A DNA stretch of 64,000 nt from an uncultured Candidatus Melainabacteria bacterium (lineage in GTDB: Bacteria; Cyanobacteriota; Vampirovibrionia; Gastranaerophilales; Gastranaerophilaceae), in NCBI GenBank assembly GCA_934699705.1, contig CAKUXD010000005.1, positions 9,864 to 73,863 of the forward strand, written 5' to 3'. Position 1 is the first letter of the stretch; every line of letters begins with the position of its first letter. Shown one piece after another: positions 18,378 through 26,842 of the stretch. Under the pieces are notes generated by a model. The model was not told where the DNA came from. It made no database searches and saw nothing but the letters and a program-made list of their open reading frames with translations. Made by a program: the position numbers and the translations under genes.

Positions 18378-20807
18378 ATGTTTAACAAAACTACGACAAA
18401 ACTAAATCTTTTTGATTATTTATTAATCTCCTTGATATCAGTTTTTGCCGTAGTTTTTTTATATAGATGTTTGTACCCTATTTGCGGTTATGAAAATTTA
18501 TCTCAGTTAATGGTTTCAGATTCAGTTTATAAAAATCATAACAAAGATTTAGATATTGCAATCTTTTTTGTGTATGTTTTAATATTTTTCTGCATAATGC
18601 CAATATTTTATTGGATAAAAATTTTTCTGAACAGATTTTTCAAAAACAAAATAGAATTTAATATACCAACATGTCCGAAAATTCCTTTTAAAATCAATTA
18701 CGACAAATATAAATTCCCAATTTTTATATTTGAAATTTTAACCTCATTTGGATATTTAATTTTTTATCCTTTCAACGGTATTTTATACAAAAAATTGCTA
18801 TGTATAATAGTATTATTAATAGCATTTTCCATTTTTGATGCGTATAAAAACCTCTTTATTAAAGAAAATAAAACATTTTCAATCTTTGCAATAGCACCTG
18901 TTTTTTTGATAATTTTTGGAACAAGATATGATGTTAATTTTTATTTATCCACCGATCCTCATCATTATGGAGAAAGATATGTAACCTTTTATATGCATGA
19001 AGCCTTTAATCTGCAATACTACAAGGATATTATGCTTGTGCATGGTTGGATTGATTTAATTTCTTCCTTTTTAGGTAAATTTATTTTTAATTCAAGTTTA
19101 ATATCAGCGGAAATTTTAGGTTGGATATTACTAAACAATTTATTTTTCTTATTTTTATTCTTGTCTTTATTTTTTATTTTTAAAAATGTTTATTTTTTAA
19201 GTTTTTTATTGCTTGGTTTGATTTTGATAAATGACACAAATCCAATTTTGCTAAAAACACCTTGTCTTTGGTCATTTTATTATGAATGGGATTATGATAT
19301 TCTTTTTGTATTAACCTACTTTGTTTTTTTGAAAAAAGAGTTGTTGCAAAAGCCATTTAGTTGGTTGTTGTTGTATATTCCTGTTGCTTTTATATTTCCT
19401 TTGCTTTGGACAACAAAGGGCTCGTTTTGGTTAATTGCTTCATTACCACTTTGTGGATATGTTTTATATAAATTTGTAAAATCAAAGCAGTCAATTTTTA
19501 AATGGATTTCGATTGTCGTTTTGTTTTTAACATGCTTTTTAGTATTCAAGACTACAATTTTTAATTTTTTTGCAGAAGCGGGTGATTATGTAAATTCAAA
19601 CCTAGTTTCGTTTGGGTTGAATTTCCCTTACAAAAAATATTTGTTACATAATTTGAATTTTTGTATTTGCTTTTTTGCACTTTTTATAACTCCATATTTT
19701 ATTGTGGAATTAATAAAAGAGTTAAAAAATAAAGACAGAAATCTTCAATATATATTTGTTTTAGTGTTTTGTATAATCTTTGTTTTTGCTGGTTTGCCGT
19801 ATTATTTTGGCAGAATTGGTGATGCAATTGGAAGACTTTCAAGAATTTCAATTCTTTATTTAAGTGTTGTTGTCCCATATTTGGTAATGATTAAAAATTC
19901 AAAAATATATGAATATTTAAAACGTATAGCTGTAATTTTATTTATATTTATGGTTGCTTGTTCTTATTTAAAAATTTGGAAATTAACAACTCCGTTAAAA
20001 TTTGAGAATGTAGATAAAAAATATGAAGATGTATATTTGAACAAAACAGTCAAAGATGTTGTAAATAAGTATTCAAAACGAAACGACGATTTTTATGTAT
20101 TATTAAATAATAGTGTTTATTATGTATATACAAATAAAAAAATCCCAGTAAAATTCGTTAATTATTACAATATTGTTGATCAAAATCTTGATAAAAAAGT
20201 TTTAGAACAATTAAAACGTGCAGATGTGTCTTTAATTTTGTTAAAAAGTAGTGATAATGATATTGTCCATGATAAACTTTTGCCGTCTTTGAGAAATAAC
20301 GCAACTTATAGGTGGATATTATTGAATAATAAATTTACATACCTAGAAAAAAATAATTGCGTATTTTTAGTGAAAAATGATAAAAACTATAATTTTTCCA
20401 AAAAAGAGTTGGAAAACCTTGATAAAATTTTAGCAAGAGAGGATTTAGAGTTTTTACCTCAAGCGTGGGGTGATTCTTTAAAATCGTTGCCAGTAAAAGA
20501 AATTAGGCATAAATTTAAACTGGTTAAATCACAACAAGGCTATGTAATAGTGTTTGAAAGTCCAATAAAAGGCTCAGATGTAAATTTGGTATATCTAAGC
20601 ATTGATAATAGAAATATACAAAAGAATTTTGAAGTGTTTTTGAAGAAAAGTTCTGCAAAGTTAAACTTTGCGTCAAAATCAGAAAACGCATTATTCCCGC
20701 TGGATAACTTTCCTTCTTGGTTATTGCAGGATAAAATTGATAAAATTTATATAAAAATTGATTCAGATACAAAAATAAAAGAGGTTAAATTCTATAAAAG
20801 AAAATAA
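18378..20807 (+). CDS. large polytopic membrane protein, possible GT-C-type glycosyltransferase
   Basis: 809 residues, unrecognised. About residues 1-550 hold roughly twelve hydrophobic segments, and 550-809 are a soluble alpha/beta tail rich in Lys/Asn. After the early helices there is a polar loop with TDPHHYGERYVTFYMHE, whose acidic and His residues in the first large extracytoplasmic loop recall the catalytic loops of GT-C transferases (mannosyl- and arabinosyltransferase-like). That assignment is an inference. The gene begins 10 bases after ileS, so probably shares its transcript, and ends in a strong hairpin. It is noticeably more AT-rich than ileS, suggesting weaker expression or different ancestry. 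Confidence 0.6.
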   Translation: MFNKTTTKLNLFDYLLISLISVFAVVFLYRCLYPICGYENLSQLMVSDSVYKNHNKDLDIAIFFVYVLIFFCIMPIFYWIKIFLNRFFKNKIEFNIPTCPKIPFKINYDKYKFPIFIFEILTSFGYLIFYPFNGILYKKLLCIIVLLIAFSIFDAYKNLFIKENKTFSIFAIAPVFLIIFGTRYDVNFYLSTDPHHYGERYVTFYMHEAFNLQYYKDIMLVHGWIDLISSFLGKFIFNSSLISAEILGWILLNNLFFLFLFLSLFFIFKNVYFLSFLLLGLILINDTNPILLKTPCLWSFYYEWDYDILFVLTYFVFLKKELLQKPFSWLLLYIPVAFIFPLLWTTKGSFWLIASLPLCGYVLYKFVKSKQSIFKWISIVVLFLTCFLVFKTTIFNFFAEAGDYVNSNLVSFGLNFPYKKYLLHNLNFCICFFALFITPYFIVELIKELKNKDRNLQYIFVLVFCIIFVFAGLPYYFGRIGDAIGRLSRISILYLSVVVPYLVMIKNSKIYEYLKRIAVILFIFMVACSYLKIWKLTTPLKFENVDKKYEDVYLNKTVKDVVNKYSKRNDDFYVLLNNSVYYVYTNKKIPVKFVNYYNIVDQNLDKKVLEQLKRADVSLILLKSSDNDIVHDKLLPSLRNNATYRWILLNNKFTYLEKNNCVFLVKNDKNYNFSKKELENLDKILAREDLEFLPQAWGDSLKSLPVKEIRHKFKLVKSQQGYVIVFESPIKGSDVNLVYLSIDNRNIQKNFEVFLKKSSAKLNFASKSENALFPLDNFPSWLLQDKIDKIYIKIDSDTKIKEVKFYKRK

Positions 20808-20810
20808 TTG

Positions 20811-20843
20811 AAATGGGGCGGTTGCAAAGCAACCGCCCCATTT
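20811..20843. terminator. 15-bp GC-rich hairpin between convergent genes
   Basis: A perfect stem AAATGGGGCGGTTGC / GCAACCGCCCCATTT with an AAA loop lies just after the membrane-protein gene and before the convergent gene at 20859. The T tract is short and interrupted. It probably serves both directions. Confidence 0.7.
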
Positions 20844-20858
20844 GTTATTTTTAACTTA

Positions 20859-21563
20859 TTACATATTAATCGGGTTAAATGGACTTAATGGATTATATGG
20901 ATTTCTCCAATCGCTCCAATCGTCATTGTTGTTTTGCGAACTTGGTTCTGATGAAGAACTCGACGCAGATGTCTTACTTGGTATTGTATAATAAGGTCCT
21001 GCTTCTACTGTCGATTCACTAACCTTTTGTCCGCCTGCTTTAAAAATAGCATTATGTAAACCGTTGTGATTTTCAATTTTATATGTTGAATTTTTGCTTC
21101 TTTCAAGGTTTGTTCTATATTCTTTGTATTGTTGAGGCATTTTCATTTCTGGCTTTTCAAATTCCAAAACTGCTTTTAACATATTTTGTTGTTCAGCTTT
21201 AGGGTCTTTTGTCGTTTTTGAAAATTCGTGAACTTCGCTCATAGATTTGATTGTCAAGTTAGTTTGGGCGAAAGTTTTTACTGTACTAACATCAAGTTCG
21301 CCAGCTTTAAGATATTTTTTTATTTCTTTTTGGTCTTCTTTATCAAAACGTTGATGACCAAATTCGTTTTTTATTGCCTTAATTTCGTCCATTTCTTTGG
21401 CTACTGAAGATTTAAAAATATCAGGAAACCAATTAAATTCTTGTTTTTGTAATTGAGGAGTTTGTTTTGTTATTTGGCTGTTAATTGGGCGTAGCGCTTG
21501 ATTTGAAAATTTATGGCTAATAGTTTGCGTTGTAATTCTTGGAGTAATTGCTTGAATTGGCAT
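20859..21563 (-). CDS. hypothetical protein with low-complexity tail
   Basis: 234 residues, not recognised. The N-terminus MPIQAITPRITTQ is Thr/Gln-rich and lacks a signal-peptide core. The middle (about 45-175) is charged and predicted helical, and the tail is Ser-rich (seven or more consecutive Ser or similar) then Asn/Pro-rich ending NPINM. AAAGGAA precedes the ATG. Its N-terminus resembles those of the calpain-like, GH13-like and metallophosphatase proteins in this window, which may form an exported group (inference). It sits just downstream of the flagellar operon but behind a terminator. Confidence 0.6.
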   Translation of the reverse strand: MPIQAITPRITTQTISHKFSNQALRPINSQITKQTPQLQKQEFNWFPDIFKSSVAKEMDEIKAIKNEFGHQRFDKEDQKEIKKYLKAGELDVSTVKTFAQTNLTIKSMSEVHEFSKTTKDPKAEQQNMLKAVLEFEKPEMKMPQQYKEYRTNLERSKNSTYKIENHNGLHNAIFKAGGQKVSESTVEAGPYYTIPSKTSASSSSSEPSSQNNNDDWSDWRNPYNPLSPFNPINM

Positions 21564-21655
21564 AAAAATTCCTTTCTTTAAATTTATTAAATAGCAAAAA
21601 TAAAAAATTTGCTATTTTGCGAAAATTTATCTTTACATTTATTATTGAAATTTGC

Positions 21656-21688
21656 GCAAAAAAAAGAGGGCGCCTGTAAAACCCTCTT
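21656..21688 (-). terminator. terminator of the flagellar fliJ-fliK-hook operon
   Basis: On the minus strand AAGAGGG / CCCTCTT with an 11-base loop is followed by a run of eight T residues. It lies about 165 bases after the hook/rod gene stop. Confidence 0.75.
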
Positions 21689-21750
21689 GTACTTGAATTT
21701 ACTCTAAAATCGTTCTCTATCTATATTTAAACTTAAAAAGAAATTTTGCA

Positions 21751-21787
21751 ACGGCAAACAAGACAATATATATTGTCTGTCTGCCGT
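21751..21787. repeat. long hairpin in the spacer after the hook gene
   Basis: The near-perfect inverted repeat ACGGCAAACAAGACAATA...TATTGTCTGTCTGCCGT (18-bp arms with two mismatches) lies in the 290-bp spacer 21564-21854, between the hook gene and its terminator. A second short palindrome (ACCAGT...ACTGGT, about 21826-21841) is nearer the gene. These may be mRNA 3' structures. Confidence 0.45.
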
Positions 21788-21854
21788 ATTTTTCTGCAAC
21801 TAACTCTACGCCTGTGGTATTTAACCAGTAAATAACTGGTTCTTAACCATTAAA

Positions 21855-22691
21855 CTATGAAGCAACAAGTCTGATAGCTTCTTGTAGTAATTCTTTTTGT
21901 GAAGAAATCAATTTATTTGCAAGCTCCATTTGAACTTTTGCTTGTTGGTAATTTGCGATATTATCTTTAAAACCAACGTTAGAAAGTTCTAACAAGCCTG
22001 AACGAATTTCACCACGTCCTAAAACTGGTCTGCCAGATTCTTCTGTTTCAATAAATTGACCGTCTTTAATTTCATACAAGCCATTTTTATTATGGAAACT
22101 CATTGTAGAAATTTTATATAATGGAACTTTCTTTTTGCCACCATCGGCTTTACCGTAGATAGTACCGTCATTTTTAATTTCGTAATCGTCGTATTTTCCT
22201 AAATATTTACCGTTGTTTGGGTCAATCCACAATTTAATTCCTGTTGTTGGAACATCTAAAGCGCCACCTTTTGTGATTGTTTCTTCATAAAGGTCAGCAC
22301 TTAAAGATTTAGTGCCAGCCATAATTTCGCCCTTGTCGTTTAGGATATAACCTTGTACTGTGTAACCGTCTTTGTTTTTGTAAACCCCTTCTGAGTCAAA
22401 ATCAAATTCACCGTGTCTAGTGTAAATAATTTTGCCTTCGTTTGTACGTGTTACAAAGAAACCTTCACCTTCCAAGAAAAGGTTTGCGTTTGCTGTCCCT
22501 GGGGTAGATTTACCTTGTCCAAAGTTTTTATCACAAGTATCAAGAACGGCACCGCCTAAGAAAGTTTTAAAGTTAACTTTATTTTCTTTAAACCCTGGAG
22601 TATACATGTTTGTCATGTTTGTAGTTAGGGCGTTCATCCATTCTGTTGTACATTTTTGCGTATTAAGCGCCGTTACAAATGAATCATTCAT
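21855..22691 (-). CDS. flagellar hook-basal body rod/hook protein (FlgE/FlgF/FlgG family)
   Basis: 278 residues. The N-terminal helix with NMTNMYTPGFKENKVNF corresponds to the ANNIANxxTxGYK rod/hook signature; the middle holds the conserved GEGFF / YTRHGEFDFDSEG / DGYTVQGYIL strands; the C-terminus RSGLLELSNVGFKDNIANY with a terminal amphipathic helix is the FlgG/FlgE C-terminal signature. Length fits FlgG/FlgF better than FlgE. A longer reading frame to 22799 exists, but AGGAG just upstream of ATG 22691 fixes the start. The ATG overlaps the end of the fliK-like gene by eight bases, implying translational coupling. Confidence 0.85.
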   Translation of the reverse strand: MNDSFVTALNTQKCTTEWMNALTTNMTNMYTPGFKENKVNFKTFLGGAVLDTCDKNFGQGKSTPGTANANLFLEGEGFFVTRTNEGKIIYTRHGEFDFDSEGVYKNKDGYTVQGYILNDKGEIMAGTKSLSADLYEETITKGGALDVPTTGIKLWIDPNNGKYLGKYDDYEIKNDGTIYGKADGGKKKVPLYKISTMSFHNKNGLYEIKDGQFIETEESGRPVLGRGEIRSGLLELSNVGFKDNIANYQQAKVQMELANKLISSQKELLQEAIRLVAS

Positions 22692-24336
22692 AGCCGTTCT
22701 CCTTTTTGTTATCTCTGTTATTATTACGTTTTTCTTCTTCTTGTTCTTTCTTGTGTTGACGGTAAGATAAGTTTTCATAAGACAAACCTTCGTCGTCAAA
22801 TTGTTGTTTTAAAAGTGGTATATTTGCTTTTAAATATTGCTCAACCGCCTTATCTCCAGGAAGAAATTCTGCAGAAATTTTACCATCTTTATTTACCTTT
22901 AAAATTACTGATAAATCCTTGTCAAAATCAACGCGGAAAGCCTTGTTGTTTTCTCTTGATTCTTTTAATGCGTTCAATAAAGTTTTTGAAACTTCTGCGG
23001 AGTGTGTTTCTTCAATATCTTTAAGTGTCATGTTGTTTGATGAATTAACTGTTTTTGAATCAGTTGTTTGTTGATTGTTTTCAATCAAATTATTGAAGAA
23101 GTTTGCGTCTGCTTCGGTCATTTTTATTGATTTTTGAGCTTTCTTTTCAGCTGAAGCACTTGCACTTGCAGATTTTGCTTTTGTTGTTTTTGAAGTTGTT
23201 TCAGTTGATAAGTTTGCGTCAATAAATTTAACGATATCGTTAGTTCTGTTGTTTGTGATTGAGTTGCTAACCTCTAAAACTGGCTTGATTGGTTCGATTA
23301 CAATAACTTCCATATCCTTCATTTCTTTTGCTTTTGGATTTATTGCTTGAACTGAATCAGTGTCAACTACGTCAATAACAGCTTTGTCAGATTTAGATAC
23401 TGGAAGAAGTCCTTCTTTAGTATCTTTTAATGAAGTAATATTGCTATTGCCTTTTATTGGTGCAGGTTTTTCAAGGTTTAATTCTTTTTCAATAGGTTTT
23501 TCTAAACCTTTTGCTGGTTCAAATTTGTCTGCAATTTTAGTAACATTTTCAAAAACTTCATTTTTTGTATCAATTTCCACGTTATTTTTGATATTTTTAT
23601 CAATTTCAACCAAATTTGATACTTTTTTGTCAATTTCTACTGGTTTTTTATCATTATCATAAACTGTTGAAGTTTTTGAGTTTTGAATATTTTCTTCAAT
23701 AATTTCTGCGGGCTTTTGGGTGTTATCGTAAACTGTTGAAGTTTTTATGTTTTGAATAGTGTCTTCAACAATTTCTACTGGTTTATTAGAAATCTCAGTT
23801 TTGGCATTTTTTTCAAATTGAGAAAGATTTTCTTCTCTATTTTCTAAGTTTTGTTCGCGATTTTGGTTAAAATCTGGTTGCTTATAGTCAACTAAAGCTC
23901 TGTCTTTGTTTTCCACTTCAATTTCTTTATCTGATTTTTGGCTAACAGATGCTTGCGCAGTTTTTAACTCATTTTTGCTTTCTTTAACTTTCGATGTCTT
24001 TTCGTTCATTAAAACACATTCGTTAACTAACTCTTTTTCAGCTTTTTTAAGTTGATGTGTGTTTTTTGCGTTATTATTTAAAGTTTTTGTAAACGAATTT
24101 TCTTGAGTTGAAACAAATTCAAAATCTCTTAATTCGGATTTGTTTTGAGCAGGAGTTTCTTTTGTGTTTGCAGTTGCAGTTTTTTGAGCAACTTCTGTAC
24201 TTTTGTTATCTAATTCTGGCAAAGAAATCATTTCATCAATAAACGATTTGCCGTCAGCAGTTTTTGTCGGAGTTTGTACTGTTGTTGATGAAGTTGTTTG
24301 TTGGGTATTTTGTAATTTTGTTGCTTTAATATCCAT
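22684..24336 (-). CDS. fliK: FliK-like flagellar hook-length control protein
   Basis: 550 residues. The long N-terminal part (1-440) is Lys/Glu/Thr/Asn-rich and presumably disordered, as expected for a molecular ruler. The C-terminal domain (about 440-530) has the FliK fold pattern: FRVDFDKDLSVILKVNKDGKISAEFLPGD followed by a helix and a final strand. It measures hook length and switches export specificity through contact with FlhB. Residues about 185-235 contain a tandem 23-residue duplication (ending NxKTSTVYDN). It overlaps fliJ (11 bases) and the hook gene (8 bases), so the three genes form a tightly coupled operon. Confidence 0.78.
   Translation of the reverse strand: MDIKATKLQNTQQTTSSTTVQTPTKTADGKSFIDEMISLPELDNKSTEVAQKTATANTKETPAQNKSELRDFEFVSTQENSFTKTLNNNAKNTHQLKKAEKELVNECVLMNEKTSKVKESKNELKTAQASVSQKSDKEIEVENKDRALVDYKQPDFNQNREQNLENREENLSQFEKNAKTEISNKPVEIVEDTIQNIKTSTVYDNTQKPAEIIEENIQNSKTSTVYDNDKKPVEIDKKVSNLVEIDKNIKNNVEIDTKNEVFENVTKIADKFEPAKGLEKPIEKELNLEKPAPIKGNSNITSLKDTKEGLLPVSKSDKAVIDVVDTDSVQAINPKAKEMKDMEVIVIEPIKPVLEVSNSITNNRTNDIVKFIDANLSTETTSKTTKAKSASASASAEKKAQKSIKMTEADANFFNNLIENNQQTTDSKTVNSSNNMTLKDIEETHSAEVSKTLLNALKESRENNKAFRVDFDKDLSVILKVNKDGKISAEFLPGDKAVEQYLKANIPLLKQQFDDEGLSYENLSYRQHKKEQEEEKRNNNRDNKKENGYE
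23640..23777 (-). repeat. 69-bp tandem duplication inside fliK
   Basis: Two adjacent copies at a 69-base offset (marker AAACTGTTGAAGTTTTT starts at 23661 and 23730 on the plus strand) encode two 23-residue units. Such in-frame duplications could change the ruler length of FliK. Confidence 0.7.
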
Positions 24337-24823
24337 TTTCTTCGTCCTCTAATTCTTTTTGCATTTGTTCAAGAAGTTCCTGTTCTTCTCGTGTTTCTCG
24401 TGTTTGTTGGAAGTATCTTTGAACGCCAAGTTCGGACATGCTCTTTTGTTCGATAGCTTTTTGTTCAGCAACGTATGCTTCCTTACTTTTTTCTTTGTGC
24501 TTTTCAAGCACCTTTACTGCTTGCTCTAGTTCAATAAGTTTAACTGTTTCCTGTTGAACAATTTGTTCTTTTTCTTGTCGAACTATTTCAAGCTGTTCGC
24601 CTTTTTCCCAAAGATGATGAAGGTAGTTATCGTACGCTTCCATCATTGTGAAATCCGCGTGTCTTTGATTTTGTTTTGTTATCGCAATTTCCTCGTTATT
24701 TTTTTGAATATCCGCCTCAGCCATAAACAGGGCTTGCTGAGCTTTCTGAAGAACCATTAATTGTTCTTCTTTCTTACGTATTCTAAAATCAAGTACTTTT
24801 TGCAGTCTATAAACGAAAGGCAT
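24326..24823 (-). CDS. fliJ: FliJ-like flagellar export chaperone
   Basis: 165 residues, almost wholly coiled coil. The start MPFVYRLQKVLDFRIRKKEEQ matches the FliJ pattern (F.(F/Y)RLQ.VLD.R...E), and the rest is Gln/Glu/Lys-rich helix. FliJ is the central stalk of the type III export ATPase (FliI6-FliJ) and escorts export chaperones. It is first in the fliJ-fliK-hook operon, while its ATPase partner fliI lies about 32 kb away at 57117. GAGAGTG is a weak ribosome-binding site. Confidence 0.78.
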   Translation of the reverse strand: MPFVYRLQKVLDFRIRKKEEQLMVLQKAQQALFMAEADIQKNNEEIAITKQNQRHADFTMMEAYDNYLHHLWEKGEQLEIVRQEKEQIVQQETVKLIELEQAVKVLEKHKEKSKEAYVAEQKAIEQKSMSELGVQRYFQQTRETREEQELLEQMQKELEDEENGY

Positions 24824-24924
24824 ATTACACTCTCACGTTAACATTATGGAGTATAACGCTTTAAGTTTATACATCTATTTGTATGATTTATTTAATGTTT
24901 TATTTTAAGAAGTCAATATTTTTT

Positions 24925-25014
24925 GTGAGTTGTCGATTGTGAATGGTGAATGGTGAGTTGTGAATAGTGAGTTGTGAATAGTGAGTTGTGAGTTGTGAGT
25001 AGTGAGTTGTGAAC
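24925..25014. repeat. degenerate GTGAGTTGTGAATA-type tandem repeat
   Basis: About 90 bases of imperfect repeats built from GTGAGTTGTGA, GTGAATA and GTGAGTA units lie between fliJ and prmC. A shorter relative is at 61069-61090. No coding potential is apparent. Confidence 0.75.
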
Positions 25015-25071
25015 TGACAAGACTTTGTATAGATAATGAGTATTATCGGCGAGGTTGTTTATCAATAATTA

Positions 25072-25905
25072 TTAAATTTGCCCAATGATAACTCTATCAA
25101 TGCCCGCAAGGTCTTTTTCTACGTCTATATTTTTAAACCCATTTTTAATCAAAATATTTTTTACATCTTCGCTTTGACCCATGCCAATCTCAAATGCAAG
25201 ATGTCCCTGTTCGTTCAAATATTTTGGCGCGTCTTTTGAAATTTTTTCGTAAAATTCTAGCCCTTTTTCATCATTAGTGTAAAGTGCTAAATCAGGGTCA
25301 AAAGTAACTTCTTTTTGAATATTTATTTTTTCGCTTCTCGGTATGTATGGCGGATTTGAAACAATTATATCAAATTTTTCATCTTCTCTTACATTTGAAA
25401 AAATATCAGATTTTCTAAAAATTGCTTTGTTATGTAAATTCATTGCAGAGGCGTTGTTTAAAGCAATTTGTAAGGCGTCTGATGAGATATCCAGGCCGAT
25501 TACCTGTGCTATTGTATATTTTGCAATCTCACATGCAATACAACCTGTTCCTGTGCCTATATCTAGCGCTTTTTTGTAGTTGTTTTTGTTTATAATATCA
25601 ATAATTTTTCTTACTAAAATTTCTGTTTCATCTCTTGGAATAAGTGTGTTTTTGTTAACTTCAAACTTGTCGCCCATAAAATAACCATAACCAATTATAT
25701 GTTGAATTGGAGTGCGAGTTTTTGCTCTAAATTCTGCTTTTTGGCGAACAATATTTAATTTGTTTGAGTCAAGTTTTTTGCCCATAACAATATCAACTGC
25801 CGTTAAGTTGCAAAATTTTTCAATCAATAATTTAACTTCTGCGTTTGCTTCGTTCTCCTCAATACCGCTAGAGGTCAATATATTCACTATTTCTCGAATA
25901 CTCAT
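25072..25905 (-). CDS. prmC: peptide chain release factor N5-glutamine methyltransferase
   Basis: 277 residues. An N-terminal helical domain (1-75) precedes a Rossmann SAM-methyltransferase domain with ALDIGTGTGCIACEIAK (motif I) and the catalytic NPPY (SNPPYIPRSE). PrmC methylates the Gln of the GGQ motif in RF1/RF2. The start ATG lies inside the upstream gene (38-base overlap), typical of operon coupling. In many genomes prmC follows prfA, but here it follows an unknown 169-residue protein. Confidence 0.93.
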   Translation of the reverse strand: MSIREIVNILTSSGIEENEANAEVKLLIEKFCNLTAVDIVMGKKLDSNKLNIVRQKAEFRAKTRTPIQHIIGYGYFMGDKFEVNKNTLIPRDETEILVRKIIDIINKNNYKKALDIGTGTGCIACEIAKYTIAQVIGLDISSDALQIALNNASAMNLHNKAIFRKSDIFSNVREDEKFDIIVSNPPYIPRSEKINIQKEVTFDPDLALYTNDEKGLEFYEKISKDAPKYLNEQGHLAFEIGMGQSEDVKNILIKNGFKNIDVEKDLAGIDRVIIGQI

Positions 25906-26377
25906 CTAAAATCTCACTTATCATGTTTTTTAAATCGAATTTTGATAAATTTGTTGTATCTTTTTGTTCCACGCCATGTTTTTTGCAAAGTTGCTCGTAG
26001 TAGTAAAGTTGCTTTTTTGTTGGAGCTTCTTGTTGCATTTTTATTTCTTGCAAAAATTTTCGTTTTTGTTTTTCGAATTGTTTTTGAGCCTCAATAAAAG
26101 GTCTTTGCGACTCTTTATAATCATAATACTTGCGACACTCGTTTATGTAAAGAGAAACTTCTTCTTGAAATTTTTCTTCAAACAAAAAATCACGTAAAAA
26201 TTCAAAATGAGGGCTATTTATTGTGAAATAATAATCTTCATCGTCAATAAATTTTTCTAAAATTTCAGACACGCAAAAATCGGGACTTTTTTTTACCAAA
26301 GCCCGTAAGAAGTTGCATAAAGCTGATTTTTGTGGTTTAGAAAACTCCAAAAATATTTTACTTTTTACGTATGACAT
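25868..26377 (-). CDS. hypothetical charged helical protein
   Basis: 169 residues, not recognised. It is rich in Lys, Glu, Phe and Tyr. The centre (about 85-120) is a predicted coiled coil. The C-terminus has a small module beginning PTKKQLYYYEQLCKKHGV, resembling the short '(A/P)TxKQxxY...L' helix motifs found in several unrelated bacterial proteins. It is in an operon with prmC (overlap) and a 60-residue protein 10 bases upstream. No ribosome-binding site is apparent. Function unknown. Confidence 0.65.
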   Translation of the reverse strand: MSYVKSKIFLEFSKPQKSALCNFLRALVKKSPDFCVSEILEKFIDDEDYYFTINSPHFEFLRDFLFEEKFQEEVSLYINECRKYYDYKESQRPFIEAQKQFEKQKRKFLQEIKMQQEAPTKKQLYYYEQLCKKHGVEQKDTTNLSKFDLKNMISEILDEYSRNSEYIDL

Positions 26378-26386
26378 AAAATAATA

Positions 26387-26569
26387 TTAACGCAAAAGAT
26401 CTTTAACTGAAAGTTTTTCACCAATTTTTGCGTGGTGGAATGCCAACATCTTTTTATAAATAGGATTTGATACGTTAGTAACTGGTGGAGTAGCAACTTT
26501 TTCTTCTACTTTTTCAGTAGTTTCTGTTCTATCTAAAACCTGTAATCTAATTACTTTATTATCTGACAT
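26387..26569 (-). CDS. small hypothetical protein (60 residues)
   Basis: Starts at ATG 26569, eight bases after AGAGGA, a good ribosome-binding site. It is acidic and Val/Thr-rich at the front (LDRTETTEKVEEK), with a Pro/Asn spacer and a basic helical C-terminus ending KLSVKDLLR. First gene of the operon with the 169-residue protein and prmC. Not recognised. Confidence 0.55.
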   Translation of the reverse strand: MSDNKVIRLQVLDRTETTEKVEEKVATPPVTNVSNPIYKKMLAFHHAKIGEKLSVKDLLR

Positions 26570-26709
26570 AATCAAAATCCTCTTTTAAATCTCTCGTACT
26601 TATATAAAGTTTGAGATTTGAAAAAAATTGCTTTTTCTTATAAAATCATCTTAACAAATGTTTACAAAAATGTAAATCGGGTATAAAATGGATTTTGAAA
26701 AAATGGTTT

Positions 26710-26785
26710 GAAATCATGGATTCATCATGGTTTTAGCGATTTGTAAATTTTTGTAAAAATTTTTAAAACATGGCTGAAATCATGG
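26710..26785. repeat. repeated ATCATGG motifs upstream of the 748-residue gene
   Basis: GAAATCATGG occurs at 26710-26719 and 26776-26785, with additional TCATGG and ACATGG copies between them. It could be a set of regulator-binding sites upstream of the putative -10 (TATAAA, 26826-26831). Confidence 0.4.
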
Positions 26786-26842
26786 CAAAATCTGGATAAA
26801 AAACCACTTTATATATTTGTATTAGTATAAAAAGGTCGAACT

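Noticed and set aside
24925..25014. Possible CRISPR array
   Set aside because: The units are short, imperfect and lack unique spacers; no cas genes are present. It is a degenerate tandem repeat.
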